Notes under the pieces: model-generated
Seen by the model: only the letters and a program-made list of their open reading frames with translations
Told to the model about the DNA's origin: nothing
Database searches by the model: none
Shown: piece by piece, positions 37,344-49,657 of the stretch
How positions within the stretch are numbered: the stretch's first letter is position 1
Layout: every line of letters starts with the position of its first letter
Assembly: GCF_002975205.1 (NCBI RefSeq)
Contig: NZ_PCOC01000001.1
Coordinates: 2,359,001 to 2,423,000 of the forward strand
Direction of reading: 5' to 3'
From: Ochrobactrum vermis
GTDB lineage: Bacteria > Pseudomonadota > Alphaproteobacteria > Rhizobiales > Rhizobiaceae
Length of the DNA: 64,000 bases
Translations under genes and position numbers: made by a program

Positions 37344-39554
37344 TCAGAGGAAACTTTGCGGATCGATATCCACCTGAACGCGGACTGATCCGCGTTCCTT
37401 CGGGCCACCGGCAAGCAAAGCGCGAATAAATCCTTGAATATCGGCGCGTTTTGTCCCGTGTACCAGGATGCGGAAACGATGCCTTCCCCGAACAAGTGCC
37501 AAGGGTGCTTCGGCAGGCCCGAGCACGGAAATCTCCGACGACGAAGGTGCTGCCCGACGCAACGCACGCGCATGATTTTCAGCATCAGGTCGGTTATCAG
37601 CGGAAATAATCAATGCCGCAAGTCGGCCGAATGGCGGCAATACGCTGCGCTCGCGCTCTTCGATTTCGCGAGCATAGAAAGCTTCTGTATCACCACTGAC
37701 GATGGCGCGCATGACCGGATGATCCGGCTGGTAGGTCTGGATAAGACCGAGGCTCTTGCGCCCTGTTCGACCGGCGCGTCCTGTCACCTGATTGAGCAGC
37801 TGGAAGGTGCGTTCGGCTGCTCGCGGGTCGCCATTGGCCAGCCCCAGATCGGCATCCACCACGCCCACCAGCGTCATGTTGGGGAAGTTGTGCCCCTTGG
37901 CGACAAGCTGCGTACCGATAACGATATCCGCCTCGCCTTTTGCGATTGCATCGAGTTCCAGTCGCAGCCGCTTCACGCCGCCCGCCATATCAGACGAAAG
38001 CACTATGATTCGGGCTTCGCTGAACGTTGCCGCCACTTCTTCCGCGATGCGCTCCACACCGGGACCGCAGGCAACCAGATGATCCAGCGTACCGCATTCG
38101 GGACAGGCTTCGGGCGTCGGCTCGTGATAGCCGCACTGGTGACACATGAGCTGCCCGCGAAAACGATGTTCCACGAGCCAGCTCGAACATTGCGGACACT
38201 GGAAGCGGTGACCACAGACCCGGCATAGCGTCAGCGGCGCATAACCGCGACGGTTGAGGAACAAAAGCGCCTGTTCGCCGCGCTCCACCGTCTTGCCGAC
38301 CGCCTCAGTCAAGGCAGGCGACAGAAAGCGACCCGGCGGCGGCGGTGATCGCCGCATGTCGATGGTCTTCAGATCGGGAAGTGCTGCTTCCGCATAGCGA
38401 CCATAGAGCTTGATTCGCTTGTAGCGCCCTTGCTCCGCATTGACCTGACTTTCGATGGATGGGGTGGCTGACGCCAGCACAACCGGAAAACCGCTGATAT
38501 GAGCGCGCACCACCGCCATATCGCGAGCATTGTAGAACACCCGATCTTCCTGTTTGTAAGCCGGGTCATGTTCTTCATCGACGACGATCAACCCCAGTTC
38601 CTTGAACGGCAGAAAAAGCGCCGATCGAGCGCCCGCCACAACCCGCACCGTGCCTTCCGCAATCTGTCGCCAGACGCGTTCACGGGTGCGGGGAGCAAGG
38701 TCGGAATGCCATTCAGCGGGCTTTGCGCCAAACCGGTTGTGAAAACGGTCGAGGAACTGTTGTGTCAGCGCGATTTCAGGCAGGAGAATCAGCACCTGCT
38801 TGCCTTGCTCTATCGCCTTGGCAACCGCTTCGAAATAAACCTCGGTCTTGCCCGATCCCGTCACACCATCGAGCAGCGAAACCGAAAAACAATCCGCCTC
38901 CACGGCCTCCGACAACATTTCCGCCGCCGCCTGCTGATCTTCCGAAAGCGTGGCCCGCGCATAGTCGATATCGGGCTTCGCCACCACGGATGGCGGCGGC
39001 AGCATGACTTCCTCGAAAACGCCCTGCGCCTTCAACCCCTCCACGACTGTCGCCGAAACGCCCGCCGCATGGGCGAGACCCGACCGTGTCCAGGCAAGCC
39101 CGTCGCGGGCAAGCTCCATCACGCGTGCACGGGCTTCAGTCATGCGCTCCGGCTCGCCGCCGGAATAGCGAAGCCCCGGCACTGCCGGTTCGGGATCGAA
39201 TGCGGCCGGCACACGCAGGACCATGCGCGCCACCATACCGGGCGGTGAAAGTGTATAGTCGGCGGCCCAGCGCATGAAGCGCAGCATGTCGCCGCCCACC
39301 GGCGGACAATCGAAAACTTCCGAAATAACCCGCAGCTTTCTGGCATCGACAGCATCAGTTTCGCCTTCGCAGACGATCCCCGCCACTTCCCGCGGCCCGA
39401 GCGGCACGCGCACGATCGACCCGGGCTGGACGTTCATCCCTTCCGGAACCATATATGAATAAGGCCGCTCCGCGGGCATGGGCACGAGCACGGGAACCAC
39501 CCGTGGTGCGAGCTCCGGAAACAGACTGGAGATATCGTGCGAATCTTTCGACAT
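37344..39554 (-). CDS. priA: Primosomal protein N' (replication restart helicase)
   Basis: A 736-residue helicase that reloads the replisome at stalled forks. The N-terminal DNA-binding domain covers about 1-190. Walker A GVTGSGKTEV lies near 232-241, the DEEH box reads VVDEEHDPAYKQEDRVFYNARD, and the zinc-binding insert has eight cysteines in CRVCGHRFQCPQC and CHQCGYHEPTPEACPEC. Motif VI region QVTGRAGRTGR is present. Length fits PriA. It is divergent from the fructose-6-phosphate aldolase gene. Confidence 0.97.
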   Translation of the reverse strand: MSKDSHDISSLFPELAPRVVPVLVPMPAERPYSYMVPEGMNVQPGSIVRVPLGPREVAGIVCEGETDAVDARKLRVISEVFDCPPVGGDMLRFMRWAADYTLSPPGMVARMVLRVPAAFDPEPAVPGLRYSGGEPERMTEARARVMELARDGLAWTRSGLAHAAGVSATVVEGLKAQGVFEEVMLPPPSVVAKPDIDYARATLSEDQQAAAEMLSEAVEADCFSVSLLDGVTGSGKTEVYFEAVAKAIEQGKQVLILLPEIALTQQFLDRFHNRFGAKPAEWHSDLAPRTRERVWRQIAEGTVRVVAGARSALFLPFKELGLIVVDEEHDPAYKQEDRVFYNARDMAVVRAHISGFPVVLASATPSIESQVNAEQGRYKRIKLYGRYAEAALPDLKTIDMRRSPPPPGRFLSPALTEAVGKTVERGEQALLFLNRRGYAPLTLCRVCGHRFQCPQCSSWLVEHRFRGQLMCHQCGYHEPTPEACPECGTLDHLVACGPGVERIAEEVAATFSEARIIVLSSDMAGGVKRLRLELDAIAKGEADIVIGTQLVAKGHNFPNMTLVGVVDADLGLANGDPRAAERTFQLLNQVTGRAGRTGRKSLGLIQTYQPDHPVMRAIVSGDTEAFYAREIEERERSVLPPFGRLAALIISADNRPDAENHARALRRAAPSSSEISVLGPAEAPLALVRGRHRFRILVHGTKRADIQGFIRALLAGGPKERGSVRVQVDIDPQSFL

Positions 39555-39662
39555 GATCGCGTGACCTTGGCGCGGCTTTGCGCTAAAGAAAAGCCACCTT
39601 CCGGGACTTAAATGGATTTAGCTCCCAAAAACCACCCGCGCTCATTATGGAGGAACGCTGTT

Positions 39663-40316
39663 ATGAAGTTTTTCGTGGACACTGCGGACGTCAAGGAAAT
39701 CCGTGAGCTCAACGACCTCGGACTGGTCGATGGCGTGACCACCAACCCGTCCCTCATCCTGAAGTCGGGCCGTGACATTATCGAAGTCACCAAAGAAATC
39801 TGCAACATCGTCAAGGGTCCGGTTTCCGCTGAAGTGGCTGCTACTGAATATGAGCAGATGATGAAGGAAGCAGCCGTCATCGCCAAGATCGCTGACAACA
39901 TCTGCATCAAGCTGCCTGTCACCCTCGACGGACTTAAAGCCTGTAAGGCCCTGTCATCCGAAGGTCACAAGGTCAACATGACGCTCTGCTTTTCGGCCAA
40001 TCAGGCGCTGCTGGCAGCAAAGGCTGGCGCGACCTTCATTTCGCCGTTCATCGGCCGTCTCGATGACACCGGCATCAACGGCATGGAACTGATTGCCGAA
40101 ATCCGTACGATTTATGACAATTACGACTATCGCACGGAAATTCTGGCCGCTTCGGTTCGCACCGTCAATCACGTCAAGGAAGCAGCGCTTATCGGCGCCG
40201 ATGTCGTGACCGCGCCTCCAGCAACCCTGAAGGCACTGGTCAAGCATCCGCTGACCGACAAGGGCCTCGAAACCTTCCTCGCCGATTGGGCGAAGACCGG
40301 CCAGAAGATCGCCTGA
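39663..40316 (+). CDS. fsa: Fructose-6-phosphate aldolase / small transaldolase
   Basis: A 217-residue protein of the short transaldolase (TalC/FSA) group. The Schiff-base Lys83 lies in NICIKLPVT; the opening [20 protein letters not shown] and GVTTNPSLI (24-32) are family marks. Such proteins cleave fructose 6-phosphate or act as transaldolase in the pentose phosphate pathway; the sequence alone does not separate these reliably. ATG 39663 has AGGAACG upstream; the frame is open to 39612 but the added residues are not conserved-looking. Ends in a strong terminator shared with the converging ATPase gene. Confidence 0.92.
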   Translation: MKFFVDTADVKEIRELNDLGLVDGVTTNPSLILKSGRDIIEVTKEICNIVKGPVSAEVAATEYEQMMKEAAVIAKIADNICIKLPVTLDGLKACKALSSEGHKVNMTLCFSANQALLAAKAGATFISPFIGRLDDTGINGMELIAEIRTIYDNYDYRTEILAASVRTVNHVKEAALIGADVVTAPPATLKALVKHPLTDKGLETFLADWAKTGQKIA

Positions 40317-40337
40317 TCTACGACCTTGCAAGACAGA

Positions 40338-40366
40338 TGAAAAGCGGGCTCAGGCCCGCTTTTTTA
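40338..40366 (+). terminator. Terminator of the aldolase gene, probably bidirectional
   Basis: Stem AGCGGGC/GCCCGCT with a TCAG loop and six T on the plus strand. It overlaps the stop codon of the converging ATPase gene. Confidence 0.92.
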
Positions 40367-41458
40367 TTGCAGCACGGTTTCCCCATCCTGCTTGCTCACC
40401 CGGATTGGCCGCGTGCCTGATTGCTCCGCAATGGCGCTGGCAAGGGCGGCTGAATGGGTCACCACCCATATCTGGCTGCGTTCGGATGCCTGTGCAATCA
40501 TTCGGGCCAATGACGGGATCATATCGGGATGCAAACTGGCTTCGGGTTCGTTCAGCGCGATCAGCGGCGGCAGGCGGTAGGAGAGCAGCGCACCCGCCAG
40601 AGCCAGCAGGCGAATCTGTCCATCGGACAATTCTCCCGGGCGAAATGTCCGCGGCGGAAAGGCCGGGAAGTTCAGGCCGAAAGTCGCTGTTTCATCGGGA
40701 TAGGGAATGACCAGCTTCGCGCCATCCAGCGCGTCGGCAACCAGACGATCCAGATCGACCGTATCCTGCCGGATATGGGCAAGCGTGGCAAAGACCGAAG
40801 CAAGATTGCTGCCGTCCTCATCCAGCGTGGCGGCGGTTGCGGCAATGGACGGCTGGCGCACAGGGGCATCGCGATCACTTCTAAAGCCATGATAAAAACG
40901 CCAACCGCGTATTTGTGCGGAAAGGTCGCCGATTTCCGGATAATGGCCGGACTGCCCCAGCACAGCCAACCCGCTTTCCGATGTCAGAAGCCGTGCCGGA
41001 TGCTCCATGCGCCTCCCCTCCCCGTCGCGGGCGAAAACCGCAGGCCCGCGCCGGTCCATCAGATCGACAGGACGGCGCCCCGTATCAAGATTGAGCTGCT
41101 CTTCCTTGATCTGCGGCTCGAAGGGAAACGCGCCGGAGACGGGTGGCGGCAGACCTGCTTCAACACGATAGGAAAGACGGGAGGCCAGTCGCTCGTCCTC
41201 AAAATCCGCTTCCAGAATGATGCGCGCGGATTCGTGCTTGCGGCGATTGCCGCTCCACATGGCCGATTGCATCCCTCCTTCTCGCACGATTTCGGTAGAG
41301 AGATTACCTTCAGCCGCCGCCTTCACCAGTTGCAACGCCCGATAGAGATTGGATTTTCCGGCACCATTCTCACCGACGAAAACCGTCACCTGTCCGAGGT
41401 CGAAGCGGATGGAACGCAGCGAGCGATAGCCCTTGGCGGCAAATGAAACGAGACGCAT
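40364..41458 (-). CDS. AAA-type ATPase, RecF/OLD-like
   Basis: A 364-residue ATPase with an SMC/RecF-like split. The N-terminal part opens MRLVSFAAKGYRSLRSIRFD and carries Walker A GENGAGKSN at 29-37. The C-terminal half has a signature-like LSDGQIRLLALAGALLS, a Walker B-like LIALNEPEASLHPD (NEPE at 303-306, with Asn where most have Asp) and the His335 switch in VTHSAALA. The ATG follows GGAGGGA closely. No nuclease or partner gene (as in OLD or Gabija systems) is adjacent, so it is not a recognisable defence module. Function unknown; single-gene AAA ATPases of this type are widespread. Confidence 0.87.
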   Translation of the reverse strand: MRLVSFAAKGYRSLRSIRFDLGQVTVFVGENGAGKSNLYRALQLVKAAAEGNLSTEIVREGGMQSAMWSGNRRKHESARIILEADFEDERLASRLSYRVEAGLPPPVSGAFPFEPQIKEEQLNLDTGRRPVDLMDRRGPAVFARDGEGRRMEHPARLLTSESGLAVLGQSGHYPEIGDLSAQIRGWRFYHGFRSDRDAPVRQPSIAATAATLDEDGSNLASVFATLAHIRQDTVDLDRLVADALDGAKLVIPYPDETATFGLNFPAFPPRTFRPGELSDGQIRLLALAGALLSYRLPPLIALNEPEASLHPDMIPSLARMIAQASERSQIWVVTHSAALASAIAEQSGTRPIRVSKQDGETVLQ

Positions 41459-41478
41459 GATCCCTCCGCTACAAAAGC

Positions 41479-41508
41479 AAAAGGCGGCACGAACCCGCAC
41501 CGCCTTTT
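41479..41508 (-). terminator. Terminator of leuS-lptE
   Basis: Stem AAAAGGCGG/CCGCCTTTT with a 12-base loop; T-rich flank on the minus strand. It lies 25 bases past the lptE stop. Confidence 0.85.
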
Positions 41509-41532
41509 GAAATGATCGGCATCAAGCCAAAA

Positions 41533-42114
41533 TCAAATCTTTGAAAGTTTCATCGCAAGAGCAAGATAGACCTGCTGCGCAAGCTCCTTCGCCGCGCGCT
41601 TTCGCGCATCGCGTTCGGCACGCAGGTTGGCGAACTCCTGACGCGGGCGGTCGAAGGAAGCGCCAACCGTGCGGGTGCCCACAGCAAGCGGCTTGCCATC
41701 CTTGTCGCGCAGCACGAAATTCGACGTGGCCTTGACGATACCGGCCGAAGGACGACCCGTACGGTCGGTCTGGTCGCCGATATCTACGCTCACCGACGCG
41801 AGGGTATAGCTGCTCAGACCGAGACCAAGGCGATAGGTCGGATTGGCCGGTTCACCGGCGCCACCACCCAGAAGGAAGATCAGCTCATTGCGCACTTCCT
41901 GCCCGAATACATCGCCAGCCGGATCGATCGCCACCGAAGCAAGCTTGGTGCGCATGTCCGGCGTCACGCTGCCGCCTATGGTTCCACCGGCACCGGGGCC
42001 GGAGGAATAAAGCGGCTGCACGGTGCATCCAGCCATCAGAACCGCAGCCCCAAGTGCGAAAAACGCAACCCGGAAGGCTTTGATTGCGGAGAAAAAGCGG
42101 TCAGGCAACGACAT
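41533..42114 (-). CDS. lptE: LPS-assembly lipoprotein LptE
   Basis: A 193-residue outer-membrane lipoprotein. A signal peptide with lipobox LMAGC makes Cys30 the lipidated residue. The downstream domain ([31 protein letters not shown]) is the RlpB/LptE fold that plugs the LptD barrel. ATG 42114 lies 14 bases inside the end of leuS, with AAGGA upstream, so leuS and lptE are translationally coupled. In many Alphaproteobacteria holA follows lptE; here a terminator and an unrelated ATPase follow instead. Confidence 0.92.
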   Translation of the reverse strand: MSLPDRFFSAIKAFRVAFFALGAAVLMAGCTVQPLYSSGPGAGGTIGGSVTPDMRTKLASVAIDPAGDVFGQEVRNELIFLLGGGAGEPANPTYRLGLGLSSYTLASVSVDIGDQTDRTGRPSAGIVKATSNFVLRDKDGKPLAVGTRTVGASFDRPRQEFANLRAERDARKRAAKELAQQVYLALAMKLSKI

Positions 42115-44734
42115 TGACGATCCTTTGCGGCACCACAATAACCTTCTTCGGCGAGCCCCCGTTGAGCGCAGCCTTGACGAAGTCAAGTTCGAGCACCGCC
42201 TGCTGGATGCTAGCTTGATCAGCGTCGCGGGCGATTGTCAAATCCCCACGCTTCTTGCCGTTGATTTGAACTGGCAGAACGATCTCGTTTTCCACCACCA
42301 ATGCCGGATCGAACACCGGCCAGGCACTGCGGGCAACCAGCGTTTGGCGACCGGCAATCATGCCGCCGAGCGCCGCCAGACACTGTTCGGCCAGATGCGG
42401 CATCATCGGCGCCAGCATCAGGATGAGCTTTTCGGTGGCGTCACGAACAGCGCTCTTCAACTCGTCATCGGCACTGCCCGAAGCAACCTGCTGCAGGGAA
42501 GCTGCGACCGTGTTGACCAGTTCGTAAAGACGGGCAACACCACGGTTGAAGGCGAGCTTCTCGATATCGTCGCCAACCGCCTTGACCGCCTTGTGCGCAG
42601 CCTTGGAAACAACAAGAGCTTCGCCCTGCGTACCGGTCTTCGGCGCAACGTCCTTCAACTGTTCAGCCGCTTCCGCCACCAGACGCCAGACGCGCTGGAC
42701 GAAGCGATGAGCACCTTCCGCACCGGCTTCCGTCCAGATCACATCACGCTCGGGCGGCGAATCAGACAGCATGAACCAGCGCGCTGTATCGGCACCGTAG
42801 GAGGCGATGATATCGTCCGGATCGACGACATTCTTCTTCGACTTCGACATCTTCTCGATGGAGCCGATTTCCACCGGTCCGCCTGTCGAAAGCAGCGTCG
42901 CGCTGCGCTTGCCGTCGGTTTCCTCGATACGAATGTCGGCAGGCGCGACCCACTGGCCATCGGCCTTGTAGGTTTCATGCACGACCATGCCCTGCGTGAA
43001 CAGGCCCTTGAACGGCTCGTCGATGCCGACGTGACCGGCGACCTTCATCGCGCGGGTGAAGAACCGCGAATAGAGCAGATGCAGGATCGCATGTTCGATA
43101 CCGCCGATATACTGATCGACCGGCAGCCAGTGATCGGCAACCTTGCGGTCGGTCGGTTCGTTTTCCCAAGGTGCCGTAAAGCGGGCATAGTACCAGGATG
43201 AATCGACGAACGTGTCCATTGTGTCCGTCTCGCGACGGGCTTCGCCACCGCATTTCGGGCACTTCGCATGACGCCATGTTGCATGACGGTCGAGCGGGTT
43301 GCCGGGACGGTCGAAATCGACATCATCCGGCAGCTTGACCGGCAGATCGGCGCGCGGCACCGGATTGACGCCACAGCTTTCGCAATGGATCATCGGGATC
43401 GGGCAGCCCCAATAGCGCTGGCGCGAAATTCCCCAATCGCGCAGACGGAACTGCACCTTGCGGACCGCTTGCGGCTGATTGCCGAGCGTGGACTGTTCCA
43501 GACGTTCAGCCACTTCGGCAAAGGCTGCTTCCGGCGTCATACCGTCGAGGAATCGCGAATTGATCATCACGCCATCGTCGGTATAGGCCGTTTCGCCAAT
43601 GCTGAAGCTTGCCGCGTCCTCGTCCTTCGGCAGCACGACCGGCGTTACCTTCAGCGCATACTTGTTGGCGAAATCCAGATCGCGCTGGTCATGCGCAGGA
43701 CAGCCGAACACAGCACCCGTGCCATACTCCATCAGGACGAAATTGGCGACATAGACCGGCAGTTCCCAGTTCTCATCGAACGGGTGGCGAACTTTTACGC
43801 CTGTGTCGAAGCCCTTCTTTTCAGCCGTTTCAAGCGCCGCCAGCGACGTGCCGTGCTGATGGCATTCCTCGATAAAGCCGGTGAGCGCAGCATTGCCATC
43901 GGCAAGCTCCTTCGCCAGCGGATGATCGGCGGATATAGCCACGAAGGCCGCACCGAAAAGCGTGTCCGGACGGGTCGTATAAACTTCGATTTCCGAGAAA
44001 TCAGCAGGCGCGGTCTTGGCATCCAGCGCGAAGCGAACCTGCAGGCCTTCCGACTTGCCGATCCAGTTGCGCTGCATCAGGCGAACCTTTTCCGGCCACT
44101 GGTCGAGCGTATCGAGACCGGCCAGCAATTCCTCGCTGAAATCGGTGATCTTGAAGAACCATTGCGTCAGTTCGCGCTGTTCAACCAGAGCGCCCGAACG
44201 CCAGCCACGACCGTCCACCACCTGCTCGTTGGCAAGCACGGTGTTGTCGACCGGATCCCAGTTGACCTTGGAGGTCTTGCGCGTCACCAGACCCTTTTCG
44301 AACAGGTCGATGAACAGCATCTGCTGGCGATGATAATATTCCACGTCGCAGGTCGCGAATTCACGCGCCCAGTCGAGCGAAAGGCCCATCGATTTGAGCT
44401 GGCTGCGCATCGTAGCGATGTTCTGGTAGGTCCATTCCTTCGGATGAACCTTGTTCTGCATCGCCGCGTTTTCCGCAGGCATGCCGAACGCATCCCATCC
44501 CATCGGATGAAGCACGTTGAAACCCTTGGCGCGCTTGTAACGGGCGACCACGTCACCCATCGCATAGTTGCGCACATGGCCCATATGGATGCGCCCCGAT
44601 GGATAGGGGAACATCTCAAGCACATAGTATTTTTCGCGGCTGTCGCTATTGTCGGTTTCGAAGGTCCGGTCTTCTTCCCAGACTTTCTGCCAATGAGCTT
44701 CCGCCACGCGCGGATTATAACGTTCGGCTGCCAT
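42101..44734 (-). CDS. leuS: Leucyl-tRNA synthetase
   Basis: An 877-residue class I synthetase. The HIGH-type motif is HMGH at 50-53 in [11 protein letters not shown], and the KMSKS loop is at 628-632. The editing domain (about 225-420) contains [20 protein letters not shown]; a zinc-site-like CESCG and CPKCGG lie between. The C-terminal anticodon domain ends QRIVNVVA. Length fits bacterial LeuRS. Overlaps lptE by 14 bases. Confidence 0.98.
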   Translation of the reverse strand: MAAERYNPRVAEAHWQKVWEEDRTFETDNSDSREKYYVLEMFPYPSGRIHMGHVRNYAMGDVVARYKRAKGFNVLHPMGWDAFGMPAENAAMQNKVHPKEWTYQNIATMRSQLKSMGLSLDWAREFATCDVEYYHRQQMLFIDLFEKGLVTRKTSKVNWDPVDNTVLANEQVVDGRGWRSGALVEQRELTQWFFKITDFSEELLAGLDTLDQWPEKVRLMQRNWIGKSEGLQVRFALDAKTAPADFSEIEVYTTRPDTLFGAAFVAISADHPLAKELADGNAALTGFIEECHQHGTSLAALETAEKKGFDTGVKVRHPFDENWELPVYVANFVLMEYGTGAVFGCPAHDQRDLDFANKYALKVTPVVLPKDEDAASFSIGETAYTDDGVMINSRFLDGMTPEAAFAEVAERLEQSTLGNQPQAVRKVQFRLRDWGISRQRYWGCPIPMIHCESCGVNPVPRADLPVKLPDDVDFDRPGNPLDRHATWRHAKCPKCGGEARRETDTMDTFVDSSWYYARFTAPWENEPTDRKVADHWLPVDQYIGGIEHAILHLLYSRFFTRAMKVAGHVGIDEPFKGLFTQGMVVHETYKADGQWVAPADIRIEETDGKRSATLLSTGGPVEIGSIEKMSKSKKNVVDPDDIIASYGADTARWFMLSDSPPERDVIWTEAGAEGAHRFVQRVWRLVAEAAEQLKDVAPKTGTQGEALVVSKAAHKAVKAVGDDIEKLAFNRGVARLYELVNTVAASLQQVASGSADDELKSAVRDATEKLILMLAPMMPHLAEQCLAALGGMIAGRQTLVARSAWPVFDPALVVENEIVLPVQINGKKRGDLTIARDADQASIQQAVLELDFVKAALNGGSPKKVIVVPQRIVNVVA

Positions 44735-44856
44735 GACCGTATTTACTCGTACGAAGGTGATGCAATAAGGAGAGTCGATATTTAATGGCGACCTTCACCA
44801 CGTATTGGCGAAAGCGTCAACCTTTTGCGGATTAAAAGCCTGAAAGCGAGAGTTTC

Positions 44857-45537
44857 ATGTCAGATATCGTAGCGAACCTGAACACGGTCAAGGCTGCAAT
44901 CGCCAAAGCCGAAAAGGAAGCACAGCGCGACAAGGGCTCCGTTACGCTTGTCGCCGTGTCGAAAACCTTCGATGCGGATGCGATCCGCCCGGTGCTTGAC
45001 GCTGGACAGCGCGTGTTCGGTGAAAATCGCGTGCAGGAAGCACAGAGCAAATGGCCCGGCTTACGCGAAGATTATTCAGGCATCGAATTGCATCTCATCG
45101 GCCCGCTGCAATCCAACAAGGCTGCCGACGCCGTCGCTCTTTTTGATGTTATCGAAACCGTCGACCGCGAAAAGATCGCTGCCGCCCTTGCCGTAGAGAT
45201 CAAAAAGCAGGGCAAGGCCCCCAAGCTTTATGTACAGGTCAATACCGGACTTGAAGAGCAGAAGGCTGGCATCGCTCCGAAGGAAGCTGTTGCTTTTGTC
45301 GAGCGCTGCCGCAAGGAACATGGCCTCGCTATCGAAGGGCTGATGTGCATTCCGCCAGCAGATGAAAATCCGGGGCCGCATTTTGCGCTTCTGGAAAAGC
45401 TCGCCCGTGAAGCTGGTGTGGAAAAACTCTCCATGGGCATGTCTGGCGATTATGAAACCGCGATCGGCTTCGGCGCGACATCGGTACGTGTCGGCTCGGC
45501 AATTTTCGGCGGACGGTCCTATACGTCTCCGGCCTGA
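44857..45537 (+). CDS. yggS: PLP homeostasis protein YggS
   Basis: A 226-residue pyridoxal-phosphate-binding protein of the YggS/PROSC family. The PLP Lys36 lies in LVAVSKTF; the barrel blocks FGENRVQEAQSKW, LHLIGPLQSNKAAD, VQVNTGLEEQKAGI and MGMSGDYETAIGFGATSVRVGSAIFG are all present. It has no alanine racemase C-terminal domain and is thought to buffer PLP and balance amino acids. Divergent from leuS, with GAGAG 7 bases upstream. It converges on usg; an 8-bp stem GGCCTGAC/GTCAGGCC spans its stop codon. Confidence 0.96.
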   Translation: MSDIVANLNTVKAAIAKAEKEAQRDKGSVTLVAVSKTFDADAIRPVLDAGQRVFGENRVQEAQSKWPGLREDYSGIELHLIGPLQSNKAADAVALFDVIETVDREKIAAALAVEIKKQGKAPKLYVQVNTGLEEQKAGIAPKEAVAFVERCRKEHGLAIEGLMCIPPADENPGPHFALLEKLAREAGVEKLSMGMSGDYETAIGFGATSVRVGSAIFGGRSYTSPA

Positions 45538-45646
45538 CACTACAGTTGCAAATTCGTCAGGCCATGGCGAAACGAGTGATTTTCGAGCACCGGAGCACAG
45601 GAAATTGCTCGTTGCAGACCGGCATCACGAATTAGCAACCATAGTG

Positions 45647-45934
45647 CTAGTGCAGAACGATTTCGCCTTGCACATTCCTCCAGTCCGAAGGGCCAAGCAG
45701 CCGGAAATGCGTGTAGCTGACCGAATGCAGCGGCCCGTCGATTTCCCGATTCCAGAACTCGATGAAGTGATTGAGCACCGGAAAATCAGGCGCCAGATCA
45801 TAGTCCTGCCAGACGAAAAGCTGCAGCAGATGCGGGTGATCGGGGAAGTGGTAGAAAACTTTCGCCGTCGTCAAACCGTAACCGGCGAGTTGAAGTTCGA
45901 AGGCTGACTTCGCGTTCAAAGCGGACGTCGTCAT
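45647..45934 (-). CDS. usg: Usg-family protein
   Basis: A 95-residue protein of the Usg family, known from the region upstream of tryptophan genes in Alphaproteobacteria. Typical features are the aromatic block KVFYHFPDHPHLLQLFVWQD and the C-terminal PLHSVSYTHFRLLGPSDWRNV. Small, soluble and of unknown function. GGGGAAA lies 5 bases before the ATG. It is convergent with yggS and no trp gene is nearby. Confidence 0.85.
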   Translation of the reverse strand: MTTSALNAKSAFELQLAGYGLTTAKVFYHFPDHPHLLQLFVWQDYDLAPDFPVLNHFIEFWNREIDGPLHSVSYTHFRLLGPSDWRNVQGEIVLH

Positions 45935-46267
45935 GGCGATTTCCCCTTTTTGTGAAGAGCCATATTGTCAGGCTCCTGTATAGGAGATAATCACTCATAA
46001 TGGTTTTTAAACTGTAAAAACAATATATTAGCACCATTCAACAGCGAGTGCTGCCATCTGCTTTTTCTGACGATGCGTCATTGTGGATCATAGACGCGCC
46101 GATTGTCTAATTTACCTTGCCCCCAATGGAAGGTAGACAAGGCACCCGATGGCCTCGCCTTTCACGGCAGACCGTCTCAGCCGGCGGGAGGTGCCGGTCA
46201 GTTTTTGGGTGCATTTATACGAGCGGGATATCACAGTCCGGCTCGCGGAATGCTGAAGGAGGAAATC
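45935..46267. other. 333-bp control region between usg and acs
   Basis: No gene. The stretch 45960-46045 is AT-rich and likely holds divergent promoters; a GTTTTT/AAAAAC inverted repeat lies at 46003-46021. The acs frame is open upstream to 46103, but without a ribosome-binding site. Nothing else recognised. Confidence 0.55.
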
Positions 46268-48223
<1,956 letters not shown>

Positions 48224-48230
48224 CAAACAA

Positions 48231-48262
48231 AAAGGCCGGGAAATTCCCGGCCTTTCCTTTTA
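48231..48262 (+). terminator. Terminator of acs
   Basis: Perfect 12-bp arms AAAGGCCGGGAA/TTCCCGGCCTTT around one base (48231-48255), followed by a T-rich run. It starts 7 bases past the stop. Confidence 0.92.
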
Positions 48263-48332
48263 AAACCGTTTTGACGTTCCTCATCCTGAGCAGGCCCTTG
48301 TGGCAGGCCGCAGGAGCGGAAACATCTCAATC

Positions 48333-48551
48333 CTAAAAATCGATCGATCTGCCCTTGATCTCCCAATCGCCGAAACGTGCGGGATCCTTGCCGCCGCGAC
48401 CGCCGATTTCACGAGGCGCTTCGTTTGCCTTTTCGGCAACGCGGCGCGCTTCGGCTTCCTTCAGCGCGCGCTGGGCGGCAGGCGGAAGATCTTCGAACGT
48501 GCGCTTGTCCACGTTTTCCGGGCTTTGGGTTGCTTCGGCTTTTTCACTCAT
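48333..48551 (-). CDS. Succinate dehydrogenase assembly factor 4 family (DUF1674)
   Basis: A 72-residue protein whose C-terminal half ([20 protein letters not shown], then GRSIDF) is the DUF1674/SDHAF4 signature. In mitochondria SDHAF4 binds the flavinated SdhA subunit before complex II assembly; the same role is inferred here. The N-terminal half is Ala/Glu-rich and helical. It stands alone, between the 3' end of acs and the divergent htpX gene. No sdh gene is nearby. Confidence 0.9.
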   Translation of the reverse strand: MSEKAEATQSPENVDKRTFEDLPPAAQRALKEAEARRVAEKANEAPREIGGRGGKDPARFGDWEIKGRSIDF

Positions 48552-48685
48552 CGATCACATTCCCGTTCTCGGCTTTTGCTTCAAACATTGAAGCGAAGGC
48601 TTTTCATACCCATCATATAGGCAGAAAGGCTTGCTGTGCAAAACCCTTGCGGGTCACTCAGCTTAAGATTTGGAGACCGCCACGG

Positions 48686-49651
48686 ATGAATATGACGAAA
48701 ACGGCCATGCTGATCGCCCTCATGACGGCCATGTTCATGAGCATCGGCTATTTGCTGGGCGGTGGCAGCGGCATGATGATCGCGCTTGTGATCGCCGTCG
48801 CCATGAATCTGTTCGGCTACTGGAACTCCGACAAGATGGTGCTGCGCATGTACAACGCGCAGCAAGTGGATGAGCGCAGCGCGCCGGATTATTACCGCAT
48901 GGTAAGCGGCCTTGCCGCCAATGCGGGCCTGCCGATGCCGAAGGTCTATATCATCCACGAAGACCAGCCGAACGCTTTTGCTACGGGCCGCAATCCCGAA
49001 AATGCCGCCGTTGCAGCCACGACCGGACTACTCAACCGCCTGACGCCGGAAGAAGTCGCAGGCGTGATGGCGCATGAGCTGGCACACGTCCAGAACCGCG
49101 ACACGCTGACCATGACCATCGTGGCGACCCTTGCCGGTGCCATATCCATGCTCGGCAATTTCGCCTTCTTCCTTGGCGGCAATCGCGAGAACGGCAACGG
49201 CATCATGGGTGTCATCGGCACCATTCTCGCCATGATCGTTGCGCCCTTTGCCGCGATGATCGTGCAGATGGCCGTCAGCCGCACCCGCGAATATGCCGCC
49301 GACAAGCGCGGCGCCGAAATCTGCGGCAATCCGCTATGGCTCTCATCCGCCCTTGGCAAGATCGCGCGCGGCGCCAAGGCCATCCCAAACGAAGAGGCCG
49401 AACACAACCCGGCAACCGCGCATATGTTCATCATCAATCCGTTGAGCGGACGGGGTGCGGACAATCTTTTCTCGACACACCCGGACACTGACAACCGTAT
49501 TGCGGCACTCGAACAGATGGCTGCCCAGATGGGTATCCGCTCGGCCGGAATGGCTCCCCGCGCTGCTGCCCCTTCCCAAAGCAGTGGTCCATGGGGTAAT
49601 GCAGGCGATAACAACAGTGGCGGTTCCGGCTTTCGTGGACCGTGGTCATAA
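48686..49651 (+). CDS. htpX: Membrane-bound zinc protease HtpX
   Basis: A 321-residue M48-family protease for quality control of inner-membrane proteins. Two N-terminal membrane segments (about 4-22 and 28-45) precede the catalytic zinc motif HELAH at 130-134; two further segments lie at about 145-200, and the third zinc ligand Glu lies in [14 protein letters not shown]. The C-terminal 40 residues are Ala/Ser/Gly-rich. The start at 48686 has GGAG at a rather long distance; a second ATG two codons later is possible. The sequence agrees with the Brucella protein as I recall it. rsmB follows within 10 bases. Confidence 0.96.
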   Translation: MNMTKTAMLIALMTAMFMSIGYLLGGGSGMMIALVIAVAMNLFGYWNSDKMVLRMYNAQQVDERSAPDYYRMVSGLAANAGLPMPKVYIIHEDQPNAFATGRNPENAAVAATTGLLNRLTPEEVAGVMAHELAHVQNRDTLTMTIVATLAGAISMLGNFAFFLGGNRENGNGIMGVIGTILAMIVAPFAAMIVQMAVSRTREYAADKRGAEICGNPLWLSSALGKIARGAKAIPNEEAEHNPATAHMFIINPLSGRGADNLFSTHPDTDNRIAALEQMAAQMGIRSAGMAPRAAAPSQSSGPWGNAGDNNSGGSGFRGPWS

Positions 49652-49657
49652 ATAAAG

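Noticed and set aside
40364..41458. Defence-system ATPase (OLD/Gabija-like)
   Set aside because: The ATPase is alone, without a TOPRIM nuclease domain, helicase partner or other defence genes nearby.
43268..44785. A 505-codon plus-strand frame opposite leuS
   Set aside because: Antisense shadow of a strongly conserved synthetase gene.
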